Positions 17,710-25,722 of a DNA stretch of 64,000 nucleotides are shown here, one piece after another. How positions within the stretch are numbered: position 1 is the first letter of the stretch; the number at the start of each line of letters is the position of its first letter. Origin of the DNA: an uncultured Lachnospiraceae bacterium (GTDB taxonomy: Bacteria > Bacillota > Clostridia > Lachnospirales > Lachnospiraceae); assembly GCA_910585005.1 (NCBI GenBank), contig CAJUCN010000006.1, forward strand, positions 62,001 to 126,000, read 5' to 3'. A model generated the notes under the pieces. The model saw nothing but the letters and a program-made list of their open reading frames with translations. It was not told the origin of the DNA and did no database searches. A program made the translations under genes and the position numbers.

Positions 17710-19302
17710 CTAATCTTCATTCAGCCAGTTACGCAAAAGATTTGCAACCGCTTCCGGATTCTCTTCCACAAATTTCTCTATCAGCCTCCGGGTCTCCGAT
17801 ATTGGCTCCGTGGTAATATCCTCCAGCTCTACCTCAGGCTGGGATTGGAGCAGTGATTCCACGGAAAGTTCCTCCGGCTGGCCTGCCTCTTTGTCGGAAC
17901 GCATACTCCGCAGTACGACAAATGCAAGCAGTGCAAGGATGATCACGATCAGCGCAATCTGCATGATATCCCCAAGTGAAATATTCAAACCTTCCTTGTC
18001 AAAAAACACATTTTCGGAATAGGCGATAATTGCAATATTTTCCCTTGGAAAACCTGTTGCTTTAGAAACAACATCATAGACCTCATCAGAAACTTCAACC
18101 TGGGTCCTTCCTGCATTTGCAAGCTTGTATTCTTCCCATGTAATTCCATCTAAAAGCCCCTGTGCATCCACATCCTCTTCCCGGACCATATTCATGGTAA
18201 TTGCGGCAAGAGATATGGAAGACTGGCCATAATCGATACTTCCCGGAGGCACATCTTTATCCGTAATCCTCTCATTGGGCAAGTACTTATTTTCTTCCTC
18301 CTGGGTTTCCGAACTGCTGTTTCCATGATCTAAATACTCATATTCCGGTTCTCCGTTGGAATCTGTCCCGGGAACTTCCCCGCTGCCATTTTCAGCAGAA
18401 GAACTAAAGATACGGTTAGAAGAAAGGTATCCCTGGCTGTTCCCGTCTTCTACATAGTACTCATGCTCCCGCACTGTGGAATTGGAAAAATCAACCACAA
18501 GGTTTGCCGCAACTTCCACCCTGTCAAATTCATTGGTTCCGAGAAGAACCTGCCTAACGTCATTTTTTACCTTTGTTTCCCATTGGGACTTTACACTGAG
18601 CTGACTGCTTGCCGTCCCCGTTGCACTATAAGTATCATCCCCGGAATAAAGAGTATTTCCCAGGGAGTCCATAATCACCACATTTTCCGGCGTGTCGCTT
18701 CCCATTGCCACGGAAATAGCTTTCGCGATTCCCGCTGCGGTTTCCGGCGTCATCTCTTCCTTTAAGGTGAGAATGACCGTTGCACCGGAATCCTCTTTCG
18801 ACGCGATCAGCGTCCCGTCCTGTTCGGGTAAATAGTACTCCACGACCGCCTTCTCGACTTGTTCAAACATGGCCAGGATGTCATTTGCCATCCGGCTTTC
18901 CAAATAGAATTCGTAACGTTTTTGCTTATCCGCCTCCGTAGTGGAAAATCCACCCTCGGTAACATTATCTATGGTATAAGAAAATGATTGAATATCATTT
19001 CTGGCAAGAAGCATACTCGCCTTGGCTTCCTGCTTCTTATTGATCCTGATCTGGTAGGCATCATCCGACACCTCGTAATCCATCCCCTCACCCTCAAGCA
19101 GCTCCGTAACCTCCGCCGCTTGTTTTTGCGTCTCACAGTTGAGCAAAAGGACATACTGAGGGCGTGTCAGGAGAGTAATCAAAACTGCAAGGGCAAGTAT
19201 GATGCCTGCCCCCGCTGATATGATAAACGTTTTTTGTTTCGTAGAAAACTTATTCCACCATTCAAGGATTTTGCTTAAAAGTTCTTTCAATCTGTCTGCC
19301 AT
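17710..19302 (-). CDS. fliF: FliF, MS-ring protein
   Basis: 530 residues with two membrane segments, one near residues 27-46 and one near 452-470, flanking a large extracytoplasmic region with the YscJ/FliF fold (LNCETQKQAAEVTELLEGEG). The C-terminal tail (IEKFVEENPEAVANLLRNWL) is the FliG-binding motif. FliF builds the MS ring, the first structure of the basal body. It is 30 bases after fliE. Confidence 0.96.
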   Translation of the reverse strand: MADRLKELLSKILEWWNKFSTKQKTFIISAGAGIILALAVLITLLTRPQYVLLLNCETQKQAAEVTELLEGEGMDYEVSDDAYQIRINKKQEAKASMLLARNDIQSFSYTIDNVTEGGFSTTEADKQKRYEFYLESRMANDILAMFEQVEKAVVEYYLPEQDGTLIASKEDSGATVILTLKEEMTPETAAGIAKAISVAMGSDTPENVVIMDSLGNTLYSGDDTYSATGTASSQLSVKSQWETKVKNDVRQVLLGTNEFDRVEVAANLVVDFSNSTVREHEYYVEDGNSQGYLSSNRIFSSSAENGSGEVPGTDSNGEPEYEYLDHGNSSSETQEEENKYLPNERITDKDVPPGSIDYGQSSISLAAITMNMVREEDVDAQGLLDGITWEEYKLANAGRTQVEVSDEVYDVVSKATGFPRENIAIIAYSENVFFDKEGLNISLGDIMQIALIVIILALLAFVVLRSMRSDKEAGQPEELSVESLLQSQPEVELEDITTEPISETRRLIEKFVEENPEAVANLLRNWLNED

Positions 19303-19332
19303 GATCTGACTTTCTCCTGTCTATCTTAACCT

Positions 19333-19650
19333 CTAAATCTGCATCTGCATGATCTCACGGTATGCCTCTATAAATTTGTCCCGTACCGCGACCGTATACT
19401 GCAGCGCTGTGGAGGCTTTCTGGAGCGCAATTGAAAGTTCATGGGTATTTTCCGTTTCCCCCAATGCCCACCGGATCTTTTCATTTTCCGCATCAGAAAG
19501 ATAGGAATTCGTTGTGTTAAGGCTTTCCACCGCCTTGTCAAAAATGTCTGCAAATTCTCCGGTAGATTCACCCTCCCCTGCGATCGGTGAGCTTTCAATT
19601 GCCTCCCGTACCGCGCCGGAAGAAATGTTATAAAAAGATGAAATGTCCAC
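19333..19650 (-). CDS. fliE: FliE, MS ring-rod junction protein
   Basis: 105 residues if the GTG at 19650 is used, which has AAGGCGG upstream and gives a length close to other Firmicutes FliE; a TTG seven codons earlier is less likely. The C-terminal half, ELSIALQKASTALQYTVAVRDKFIEAYREIMQMQI in part, is the conserved FliE signature. FliE connects the MS ring to the rod. It is encoded between flgC and fliF. Confidence 0.93.
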   Translation of the reverse strand: MDISSFYNISSGAVREAIESSPIAGEGESTGEFADIFDKAVESLNTTNSYLSDAENEKIRWALGETENTHELSIALQKASTALQYTVAVRDKFIEAYREIMQMQI

Positions 19651-19703
19651 TTTATGTATCCGCCTTTCCAATTATTCCATGATCTATGTTACTATTACTT
19701 CTA

Positions 19704-20156
19704 TTATGCCTGATTGCCCATCTCCAGCCCCTTCATTGCAATTCCCTTGCTGGCATTAAATGCCGTTGCGTTTGCCTCATAAGACCGGCTGGCATCAATC
19801 AGGTTCGTCATTTCTGTAACAATATTTACATTAGGGTAAAGAACATAACCGTTTTCATCTGCGTCCGGATGAGAAGGATCATAGACCATATTCATCTGCG
19901 TCCACTCGTCTTCCATCACCTTTCCGACCCTTACGCCTTTGCCTTTGTAGGCCCTGCTGGCGCTGCCCAAAAAGCTGCTGAAGTTTCCTACCCTCTCTCC
20001 TCTTTCCTCAAAAGTCACTACCTTACGGCGGTAAGGCGTACCGTCTTTTGTCCTTGTGGTGTTCTGGTTCGCCACATTTTCAGAAATGATGTCCATCCGG
20101 TAACGTTCCGCAGTCATGCCGGATGCATTGATATTGAACGCATTAAATATACTCAT
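19704..20156 (-). CDS. flgC: FlgC, proximal rod protein
   Basis: 150 residues from the ATG at 20156, which has GGAGG upstream. The N-terminal AFNINASGMTAERYRMDIIS and the C-terminal EMTNLIDASRSYEANATAFN are the rod protein signatures. It is exported to form the rod with FlgB. It lies between flgB and fliE. Confidence 0.96.
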   Translation of the reverse strand: MSIFNAFNINASGMTAERYRMDIISENVANQNTTRTKDGTPYRRKVVTFEERGERVGNFSSFLGSASRAYKGKGVRVGKVMEDEWTQMNMVYDPSHPDADENGYVLYPNVNIVTEMTNLIDASRSYEANATAFNASKGIAMKGLEMGNQA

Positions 20157-20184
20157 AATCATCCTCCATTATCGTAAGGGTTTC

Positions 20185-20574
20185 CTATTTCATTACCATC
20201 CTTAAATTGGCAAATTCCTGGTTATAACTGTCAACTAATCCATTGTATTTGATCTGGTTCGCTGCAAGCTCTACGCCTTCCGTATCAATATCCACATTAT
20301 TTCCGTCCAAACGATATGAGAAATTAGCCGCATCGGTATAAACCCTTGCCGTCAATTCCTCGTTAGTCACATGGGATACCTTCGCATCCACTGTCTCGTA
20401 GCGGGAAGCCCCAAGCGCACGGCGAAGCTGGGATTCAAAATCAATATCCTGTCTCTTATACCCCGGCGTATTGACATTTGACATATTGTGAGATAGTATC
20501 TCGTTCCTCTGCCATGCCGCATCTGCCGCTTTTCCCAGCACATCCACATAATCAAAAACATTACTGTTAAACAT
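20185..20574 (-). CDS. flgB: FlgB, proximal rod protein; first gene of the flagellar operon
   Basis: 129 residues. WQRNEILSHNMSNVNTPGYK near the N-terminus is the rod family motif. The ATG at 20574 follows AAAGGGG. It is the first gene of the flagellar operon, about 80 bases below a sigma-A-type promoter. The leader contains a small inverted repeat (TCCGGT...ACCGGA). Confidence 0.96.
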   Translation of the reverse strand: MFNSNVFDYVDVLGKAADAAWQRNEILSHNMSNVNTPGYKRQDIDFESQLRRALGASRYETVDAKVSHVTNEELTARVYTDAANFSYRLDGNNVDIDTEGVELAANQIKYNGLVDSYNQEFANLRMVMK

Positions 20575-20655
20575 TTGCTATCCCCTTTCTATGGAATCCG
20601 GTCATGCCACACCGGAAAACTATCTTCCTGGTGCACACGACACCCACACTATTAC

Positions 20656-20683
20656 ATTATAATTTATCTTCTTAAAAAGACAA
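20656..20683 (-). promoter_or_regulatory. Sigma-A-type promoter of the flagellar operon
   Basis: On the minus strand, TTGTCT (-35, at 20678-20683) and TATAAT (-10, at 20656-20661) are separated by 16 bases. They lie between the codY terminator and flgB. This is the only good promoter seen in front of the 20-kb operon. Confidence 0.75.
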
Positions 20684-20721
20684 GTTTTTTTTATAAAATA
20701 TACACAAAAAATCTATCAGCA

Positions 20722-20762
20722 GAAAAAGAGAAAAAGGACTATGACCGTTCATAAATCCTTTT
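20722..20762 (-). terminator. Intrinsic terminator after codY
   Basis: On the minus strand, AAAAGGA-T-TTATGA pairs with TCATA-G-TCCTTTT around a 4-base loop, followed by TCTCTTTTT. It lies just after the codY stop and before the flagellar promoter, so flagellar transcription should start afresh. Confidence 0.75.
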
Positions 20763-20778
20763 ATTTCCTGATAATCCT

Positions 20779-21573
20779 TTATCTTCCATATAAAGCGTTT
20801 TCTCTTTTGAGTTTTTCTACCTCTTCAAAAACCATATCGTTGAGCACTTTAATGTATGTCCCCTTCATTCCTGAAGACCTGGACTCAATCACGCCGGCGC
20901 TCTCAAACTTACGGAGTGCGTTAACGATCACTGACCGGGTGATCCCTACCCTGTCCGCAATCTTACTTGCCACAAGAATCCCTTCCATTCCATTTAACTC
21001 TTCAAAAATATGTACCACGGCTTCCATCTCAGAATAGGACAAAGTACCAATCGCCGACTTGATCACCGCCAGTTTCCTGCTTTCTTCCGCATTCTCCTCA
21101 TTGACTGCCCGAAGCATCTCAAGCCCCACCACTGTGGTTCCATACTCGCAAAGGATAATATCATCAATATCATATTGCTGTTCACATTTATAAATGAATA
21201 AGGTGCCCAACCTCTCGCCGGCAATTTCAATGGGCGTGATAATCGCCTGGAACTTTCTGACCTCTCCCTGCTCAAACCCCAAAGTTTCCAGATTCACATT
21301 TTCTTTGGTAGAGAGCACGGATAACAGCCTTTCATTGAGCATCCCGTCAATAAAGCCGCCTACCTGATCCACAATCAGTTCGGTGATGGAGTCCACTCCC
21401 ACGCAGTCCCCCACCCCTAACACTTTACCTTTCTTACTGATCACAAGTACGTTTGACGACAAAATCTCACACAGGACTACGCAGATATCATTGAAAACAA
21501 CTTTACTGGAATTGTTATTGTGTAAAAGTTTTCCGATCTTTCTGGTCTTATCAAGTAACTGTACACTGCCCAT
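20779..21573 (-). CDS. codY: CodY, GTP/branched-chain-amino-acid sensing global regulator
   Basis: 264 residues. The N-terminal GAF-like sensor (about 1-160, start VQLLDKTRKIGKLLHNN) is followed by a C-terminal winged helix with ASKIADRVGITRSVIVNALR and the wing GMKGTYIKVLND. CodY represses stationary-phase, transport and motility genes when GTP and branched-chain amino acids are abundant. Here the gene is directly upstream of and co-oriented with the flagellar operon. Its own promoter and a 12/15 CodY-box-like sequence lie upstream. Confidence 0.97.
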   Translation of the reverse strand: MGSVQLLDKTRKIGKLLHNNNSSKVVFNDICVVLCEILSSNVLVISKKGKVLGVGDCVGVDSITELIVDQVGGFIDGMLNERLLSVLSTKENVNLETLGFEQGEVRKFQAIITPIEIAGERLGTLFIYKCEQQYDIDDIILCEYGTTVVGLEMLRAVNEENAEESRKLAVIKSAIGTLSYSEMEAVVHIFEELNGMEGILVASKIADRVGITRSVIVNALRKFESAGVIESRSSGMKGTYIKVLNDMVFEEVEKLKRENALYGR

Positions 21574-21602
21574 GATATCCCTCCGCTAAACTCATTTCAA
21601 TC

Positions 21603-21631
21603 ATTGTATCATATGATTTAGGCAATTTCAA
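21603..21631 (-). promoter_or_regulatory. Sigma-A-type promoter of codY
   Basis: On the minus strand, TTGAAA (21626-21631) and TACAAT (21603-21608) are spaced by 17 bases, about 30 bases before the codY start. Confidence 0.7.
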
Positions 21632-21662
21632 TGCAGGAAGGCGAATTTCCATATAATTGCAA

Positions 21663-23759
21663 CTATTGATTTGAATTTTCTGAATTATTTCCAGTTTCCG
21701 GAATTTTCCCGACATAACCACATTTTTCATCCATGCAGGCAAGTTTATTCCCTTTGTATAAAAGCATAGAACCGCACTTAGGGCATTTGACCCCGGAAGG
21801 CTTCTGCCACACCATAAACTCGCACTCCGGATTTCCTACGCATCCATAATATTTCCTGCCCTTTTTGGTCTTTTTCAGGACAATATCCTTTCCACATGAA
21901 GGACACGCAACCCCGATCTTTTCAAAATATGGCTTGGTATTCCTGCATTCCGGAAATCCGGGACAGGCTAAGAAACGTCCGTGAGGGCCGTATTTAATTA
22001 CCATCTGCCGGCCGCAGAGCTCGCATACCTCATCGGAAACCTCATCGGCAATATCTACCTCTTTTAGCTCCTTCTCCGCCGTCTTTACCGCTTCATCTAA
22101 ATCCGGGTAGAAATTGGAAACAATGGTTTTCCAGTTGACATTTCCTTCTTCCACGCCATCAAGCAAAGCTTCCATATTGGCCGTAAAATTCACATCCACA
22201 ATGCTGGGAAAAGCATCCTTCATCATATGATTGACCACTTCCCCAAGTTCTGTCACATACAAGTTTTTATTTTCTTTCACCACATATCTTCTTGCCAGGA
22301 TCGTAGTTATCGTAGGCGCATAAGTACTGGGGCGGCCAATTCCAAGTTCCTCCAGTGCATGGACCAGCGAAGCTTCCGTATAGTGGGGAGCAGGCTGGGT
22401 AAAATGCTGTTTTTTATCAAACGCTTTTGCCTGGAGTTTTGTTCCCTCCTCGATGCTGCCCGCCAACGTATTCTCCTCTTCTTTATCCTCTTCCCTAATG
22501 TATACGCCCATAAACCCGTCAAATAAAAGCCTGGACGCCGCCACACTAAAACGATGGTCTCCGGCATCGATCTTGATGGAGGTAGTCTCATATTTGGCAG
22601 GGCACATCCTGCTTGCGGTAAAACGTTTCCATATTAACTGATATAAGCGAAATTGATCCCTGGATAAAGAATCCTTCAGTTCCATAGGAGTCCTGTTAAT
22701 ATCCGTAGGGCGGATCGCCTCATGGGCATCCTGGATCTTCTTATTATTTTTGGTTCCGTCCGTCCCGCCAGCGGCGTACTCCTTGCCGTATACCTCTGCA
22801 ATATACTGGGCGGCCACACGCTCCGCCTCCTCCGACACTCTGGTGGAATCCGTACGCAGGTATGTGATAACACCCACTGTCCCGTTTCCCTTAATCTCGA
22901 TTCCTTCATACAACTGCTGCGCCAGCCGCATTGTTTTCTGTGTGGAAAAATTCAATACTTTGCTGGCTTCCTGCTGCAAGGTGGAAGTGGTAAAAGGAAG
23001 GGGAGCCTTCTTCGTCCTCTCGCCCCTTTTTACCTCACTTACTACGAATTCTGCTTTTTCAATTTCTTTTACCACCGCTTCCATTTCTTCCCCGGAAGAA
23101 ATAGCTGCCTTATGGTTTTTCTTTCCGTAATATTTAGCTATCAGCGGCTTCTCTTCCCCAGGAAGGTCAAAAGAAGCGTCCAAGGTCCAGTATTCCTCCG
23201 GGATAAAACTGTTGATCTCATCTTCCCGGTCACAAATGATACGAAGCGCCACCGACTGGACACGTCCGGCGCTTAAACCTCTTTTTACCTTAGCCCATAA
23301 AAGAGGAGAGATGCGATATCCCACCATCCGGTCAAGGACACGTCTTGTCTGCTGTGCGTCCACCAGGTTCATATCAATTTCCCGGGCGTTTTTCAGGGAA
23401 TCCTTCACCGCATTTTTCGTGATCTCATTAAACGTGATCCGGTAAACCTTTTTTCCTTCCAGCTTAAGCGCCTTGAGCAGATGCCAGGATATGGCTTCCC
23501 CTTCACGGTCCGGGTCCGTTGCCAGATATATTTTTTCCGCTTTCTTTACTTCTTTTCGCAGATTCGCTAAGATATCGCCTTTTCCACGAATCGTAATATA
23601 CTTGGGCTCATAATCATGCTCTACGTCAATTCCCAATTGACTTTTTGGCAAATCCCTTACATGCCCGTTGCTGGCTGCCACTGTATAATTTGAACCTAAA
23701 AACTTCCCGATTGTCTTTACCTTGGCAGGTGATTCCACGATCACTAGATATTTTGCCAT
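21663..23759 (-). CDS. topA: DNA topoisomerase I (type IA)
   Basis: About 698 residues from the ATG at 23759 (MAKYLVIVESPAKVKTIGK); another ATG four codons earlier is possible. The Toprim domain at the start is followed by the catalytic core with the active-site tyrosine in GVITYLRTDSTRVS. Three zinc-ribbon motifs close the protein, beginning CELCGRQM, CPSCGKDI and CPKCGSM. The enzyme relaxes negative supercoils. In many Firmicutes topA follows dprA; here prepilin genes separate them. It is read from its own promoter. Confidence 0.97.
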   Translation of the reverse strand: MAKYLVIVESPAKVKTIGKFLGSNYTVAASNGHVRDLPKSQLGIDVEHDYEPKYITIRGKGDILANLRKEVKKAEKIYLATDPDREGEAISWHLLKALKLEGKKVYRITFNEITKNAVKDSLKNAREIDMNLVDAQQTRRVLDRMVGYRISPLLWAKVKRGLSAGRVQSVALRIICDREDEINSFIPEEYWTLDASFDLPGEEKPLIAKYYGKKNHKAAISSGEEMEAVVKEIEKAEFVVSEVKRGERTKKAPLPFTTSTLQQEASKVLNFSTQKTMRLAQQLYEGIEIKGNGTVGVITYLRTDSTRVSEEAERVAAQYIAEVYGKEYAAGGTDGTKNNKKIQDAHEAIRPTDINRTPMELKDSLSRDQFRLYQLIWKRFTASRMCPAKYETTSIKIDAGDHRFSVAASRLLFDGFMGVYIREEDKEEENTLAGSIEEGTKLQAKAFDKKQHFTQPAPHYTEASLVHALEELGIGRPSTYAPTITTILARRYVVKENKNLYVTELGEVVNHMMKDAFPSIVDVNFTANMEALLDGVEEGNVNWKTIVSNFYPDLDEAVKTAEKELKEVDIADEVSDEVCELCGRQMVIKYGPHGRFLACPGFPECRNTKPYFEKIGVACPSCGKDIVLKKTKKGRKYYGCVGNPECEFMVWQKPSGVKCPKCGSMLLYKGNKLACMDEKCGYVGKIPETGNNSENSNQ
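21674..21688. promoter_or_regulatory. CodY-box-like sequence near the codY promoter
   Basis: AATTTTCTGAATTAT matches 12 of 15 positions of the known CodY box AATTTTCWGAAAATT. It sits about 43 bases upstream of the codY -35 element, within the last codons of topA. Autoregulation is inferred only. Confidence 0.35.
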
Positions 23760-23784
23760 TTGATTTACCATTCCCTTTTACTTT

Positions 23785-23812
23785 CTCAAAATAACACCGC
23801 CCTGGGGCGGTG
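23785..23812 (-). terminator. Hairpin with T-rich tail upstream of topA
   Basis: On the minus strand, CACCGCC and GGCGGTG form a short GC-rich stem followed by TTATTTTGAG. It could end transcription from the prepilin genes. It also starts only a few bases below the predicted topA transcription start, so it may instead be a 5' mRNA structure. Confidence 0.5.
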
Positions 23813-23824
23813 CGCTCGCGCTAA

Positions 23825-23853
23825 ACTATACACCACTTTTGCAGCTCATGCAA
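23825..23853 (-). promoter_or_regulatory. Sigma-A-type promoter of topA
   Basis: On the minus strand, TTGCAT (23848-23853) and TATAGT (23825-23830) are spaced by 17 bases. The region from here to the prepilin peptidase gene (about 130 bases) shows nothing else recognisable. Confidence 0.65.
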
Positions 23854-23986
23854 GTAAAAATTTCATGAATATTATTTAGGACTGCCCTCTTGCCAATCGC
23901 CGCGCTCCCTCCCAAACAGAATCCCAGGAGATATGCTTTCACTAATATATGGATTTCTTCCTAAATGTATACATACTGATTCCGCT

Positions 23987-24739
23987 TCAAAAACCACACA
24001 GCCGCAGATACCATTCCATTAACTCCCTCCCGTAAAGCATAGCAAGAAAGATCCCTGTAGCCAGATAGGGGCCAAAGGCCAGAATACGGTCTTTCTTTTT
24101 TAGTTTCATCAGTGTAATATGCACCACCGATCCCGTCACAGATCCTACTGCCAACGCCAAAAGAATCCCTTTCCACCCCAGCAAAAGCCCTGCAGCCGCC
24201 ATCAGTTTTATATCACCGCCGCCAATTCCTTTTCCCCGCGTAAACAGATAAATCAGCAAAAAAGGACCGCTTACAGCAAAAAAACCTATCACATGTTCCT
24301 GCCAGACTGATAGGTTCAAAAAAAGGCGCACACACCCCAGTGCCCCGATAAACAAATTGCATCCTAAAGGTATCTCATAGGTCCTTGCATCGATCACTGC
24401 AATGACAAGAAGCGCCGAAGCACACAGGCAATACAAAAGACTAAGGAACTGGTATCCTGTTTTGTGAACGATCCATAAGTACAATATTCCATTAAAAAGT
24501 TCCACTGCCGGATATTGGAAGGATATTTTTTCCTTACAATTCCTGCACCTTCCTTTTTGGATCAAAAAACTGATCACGGGGATCATCTCATACCACGTTA
24601 ATGGTGACATACAATTGGGACAGTGGGAAGGCTTTTTTACGATTTCTTCCCCCCTGGGAAGGCGGTAAATACATACATTCAAAAAGCTTCCTATCACAAG
24701 CCCAAACAACAAAACCCCTGTCATCATCAGTTCTTCCAT
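23987..24739 (-). CDS. Type IV prepilin peptidase (PilD/ComC family)
   Basis: 250 residues, polytopic. The N-terminal domain has two CxxC pairs (CPNC and CRNC) as in methylating prepilin peptidases. The catalytic aspartates are visible in DARTYEIP and in GGGDIKLM. The enzyme cuts prepilin leaders after Gly at the cytoplasmic face and methylates the new N-terminus. Its likely substrate is the prepilin encoded 21 bases upstream. It could serve a type IV pilus, competence pseudopilus or secretion system. Confidence 0.94.
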   Translation of the reverse strand: MEELMMTGVLLFGLVIGSFLNVCIYRLPRGEEIVKKPSHCPNCMSPLTWYEMIPVISFLIQKGRCRNCKEKISFQYPAVELFNGILYLWIVHKTGYQFLSLLYCLCASALLVIAVIDARTYEIPLGCNLFIGALGCVRLFLNLSVWQEHVIGFFAVSGPFLLIYLFTRGKGIGGGDIKLMAAAGLLLGWKGILLALAVGSVTGSVVHITLMKLKKKDRILAFGPYLATGIFLAMLYGRELMEWYLRLCGF

Positions 24740-24760
24740 ATCTCCCCCGTAAAAGCCCCT

Positions 24761-25390
24761 TTAATCCACAGTAAGCAAAACATCACCTTCGCCGGATAGT
24801 ACGCAGGTCTCCCCACAGCTCCCGTCTTTGTTAATCTTTACCGTAATCAGCGCTGCATCCGTCATCCTAAGCTGGGAAATAATGCCTTCCCGGCGCGCTG
24901 TCATGCCCTCTACACTGTCATAACCCAGCTTTTGCGCTACCAATTCCCCAAACTTTCCCGGGAAATCTTCCCTCCTGTCCAAGCGCAGCACGCAGCCTGG
25001 AGAAGGACACCCGGAATTCTCTATATTCTCAAGTCTTGGATCCGCCAAAGCCACGGAAACGGATTTTTGTACCAGATCAAGGGTCTGTTTATCCGCCGTA
25101 ACCCGGTTCTTATCCACATAGCCCAAAATAAGGGGAACGGACACACATATCAAAAAAGTCATGACGGCAAGCGTTACAATCAATTCCACCGCCGAAAAAC
25201 CACCATTGCCTTCCTCTTCCGGTAAAATCTCATATTGGAGCCACTCGTACTTCAGCTTCGTTCCTTCCGTAATCTCAGGAGGCAGAAGCGCCCGGGCCAC
25301 CAGCTTTAGCTGGTCGCTTTCGATATCCATCCTTCTCAAATTTGCATAGTCACCGTCAATACTGACGACCTGGTATAGAAATGTATTCAT
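24761..25390 (-). CDS. Prepilin with a long DUF3006-like N-terminal domain
   Basis: 209 residues from the ATG at 25390 (AAGGG upstream; a longer start at 25432 lies almost on the transcription start). Residues 64-80 form a class III prepilin site: Gly64 then FSAVELIVTLAVMTFL, with Glu at +5 and a following hydrophobic helix. Before it lies not the usual short leader but about 64 residues (YQVVSIDGDYANLRRMD, then ALLPPEITEGTKLKYEW) that resemble the small DUF3006 domain. The C-terminal region has two Cys pairs. No start codon exists just before the cleavage site, so the fusion is real at sequence level. Confidence 0.8.
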   Translation of the reverse strand: MNTFLYQVVSIDGDYANLRRMDIESDQLKLVARALLPPEITEGTKLKYEWLQYEILPEEEGNGGFSAVELIVTLAVMTFLICVSVPLILGYVDKNRVTADKQTLDLVQKSVSVALADPRLENIENSGCPSPGCVLRLDRREDFPGKFGELVAQKLGYDSVEGMTARREGIISQLRMTDAALITVKINKDGSCGETCVLSGEGDVLLTVD

Positions 25391-25445
25391 CCCTTTACCC
25401 TTATCCCACCTGTTTTCTTTTATCCTGCCCATCCGTTACCGTTTT

Positions 25446-25474
25446 ATTAAAGCACATTGCAACTGTTTGTGCAA
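25446..25474 (-). promoter_or_regulatory. Sigma-A-type promoter of the prepilin-peptidase genes
   Basis: On the minus strand, TTGCAC (25469-25474) and TTTAAT (25446-25451) are spaced by 17 bases. The predicted start lies near 25439, leaving about 49 bases of leader to the ATG at 25390. Confidence 0.6.
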
Positions 25475-25547
25475 GTCCTGTTGGTTCACTGTTTCCCGCA
25501 GATATCCCGTTTCGCGGGAATTTAATATTTATTTTAGAAAAAATTAA

Positions 25548-25576
25548 TTGAAAAGATGAGGGATCTTTTGTACAGT
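25548..25576 (+). promoter_or_regulatory. Sigma-A-type promoter of the comM-dprA genes
   Basis: TTGAAA (25548-25553) and TACAGT (25571-25576) are spaced by 17 bases, giving a leader of about 140 bases before the comM-like gene. The leader holds a small inverted repeat (ACCAGT...ACTGGT). The divergent spacer also holds a TCCCG...CGGGA hairpin near 25505-25519. Confidence 0.6.
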
Positions 25577-25722
25577 TAATATTGCATCTGCAGAACGTTC
25601 TTTTTTCTAAAGAGGTTTTCTATCTTTTGCGGTTTGGTTTCGTCAAATCAATTCCTTATTTTTCATCCAGTCTTTCACCAGTCTTTTCCACTGGTCAGAA
25701 ATCACATGAAAGGAGAGTCCCT

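Noticed and set aside
25501..25525. TCCCG...CGGGA hairpin between the prepilin and comM genes as a terminator
   Set aside because: The flanking genes are divergent, so no transcript should end there; it is noted only as a feature of the divergent spacer.
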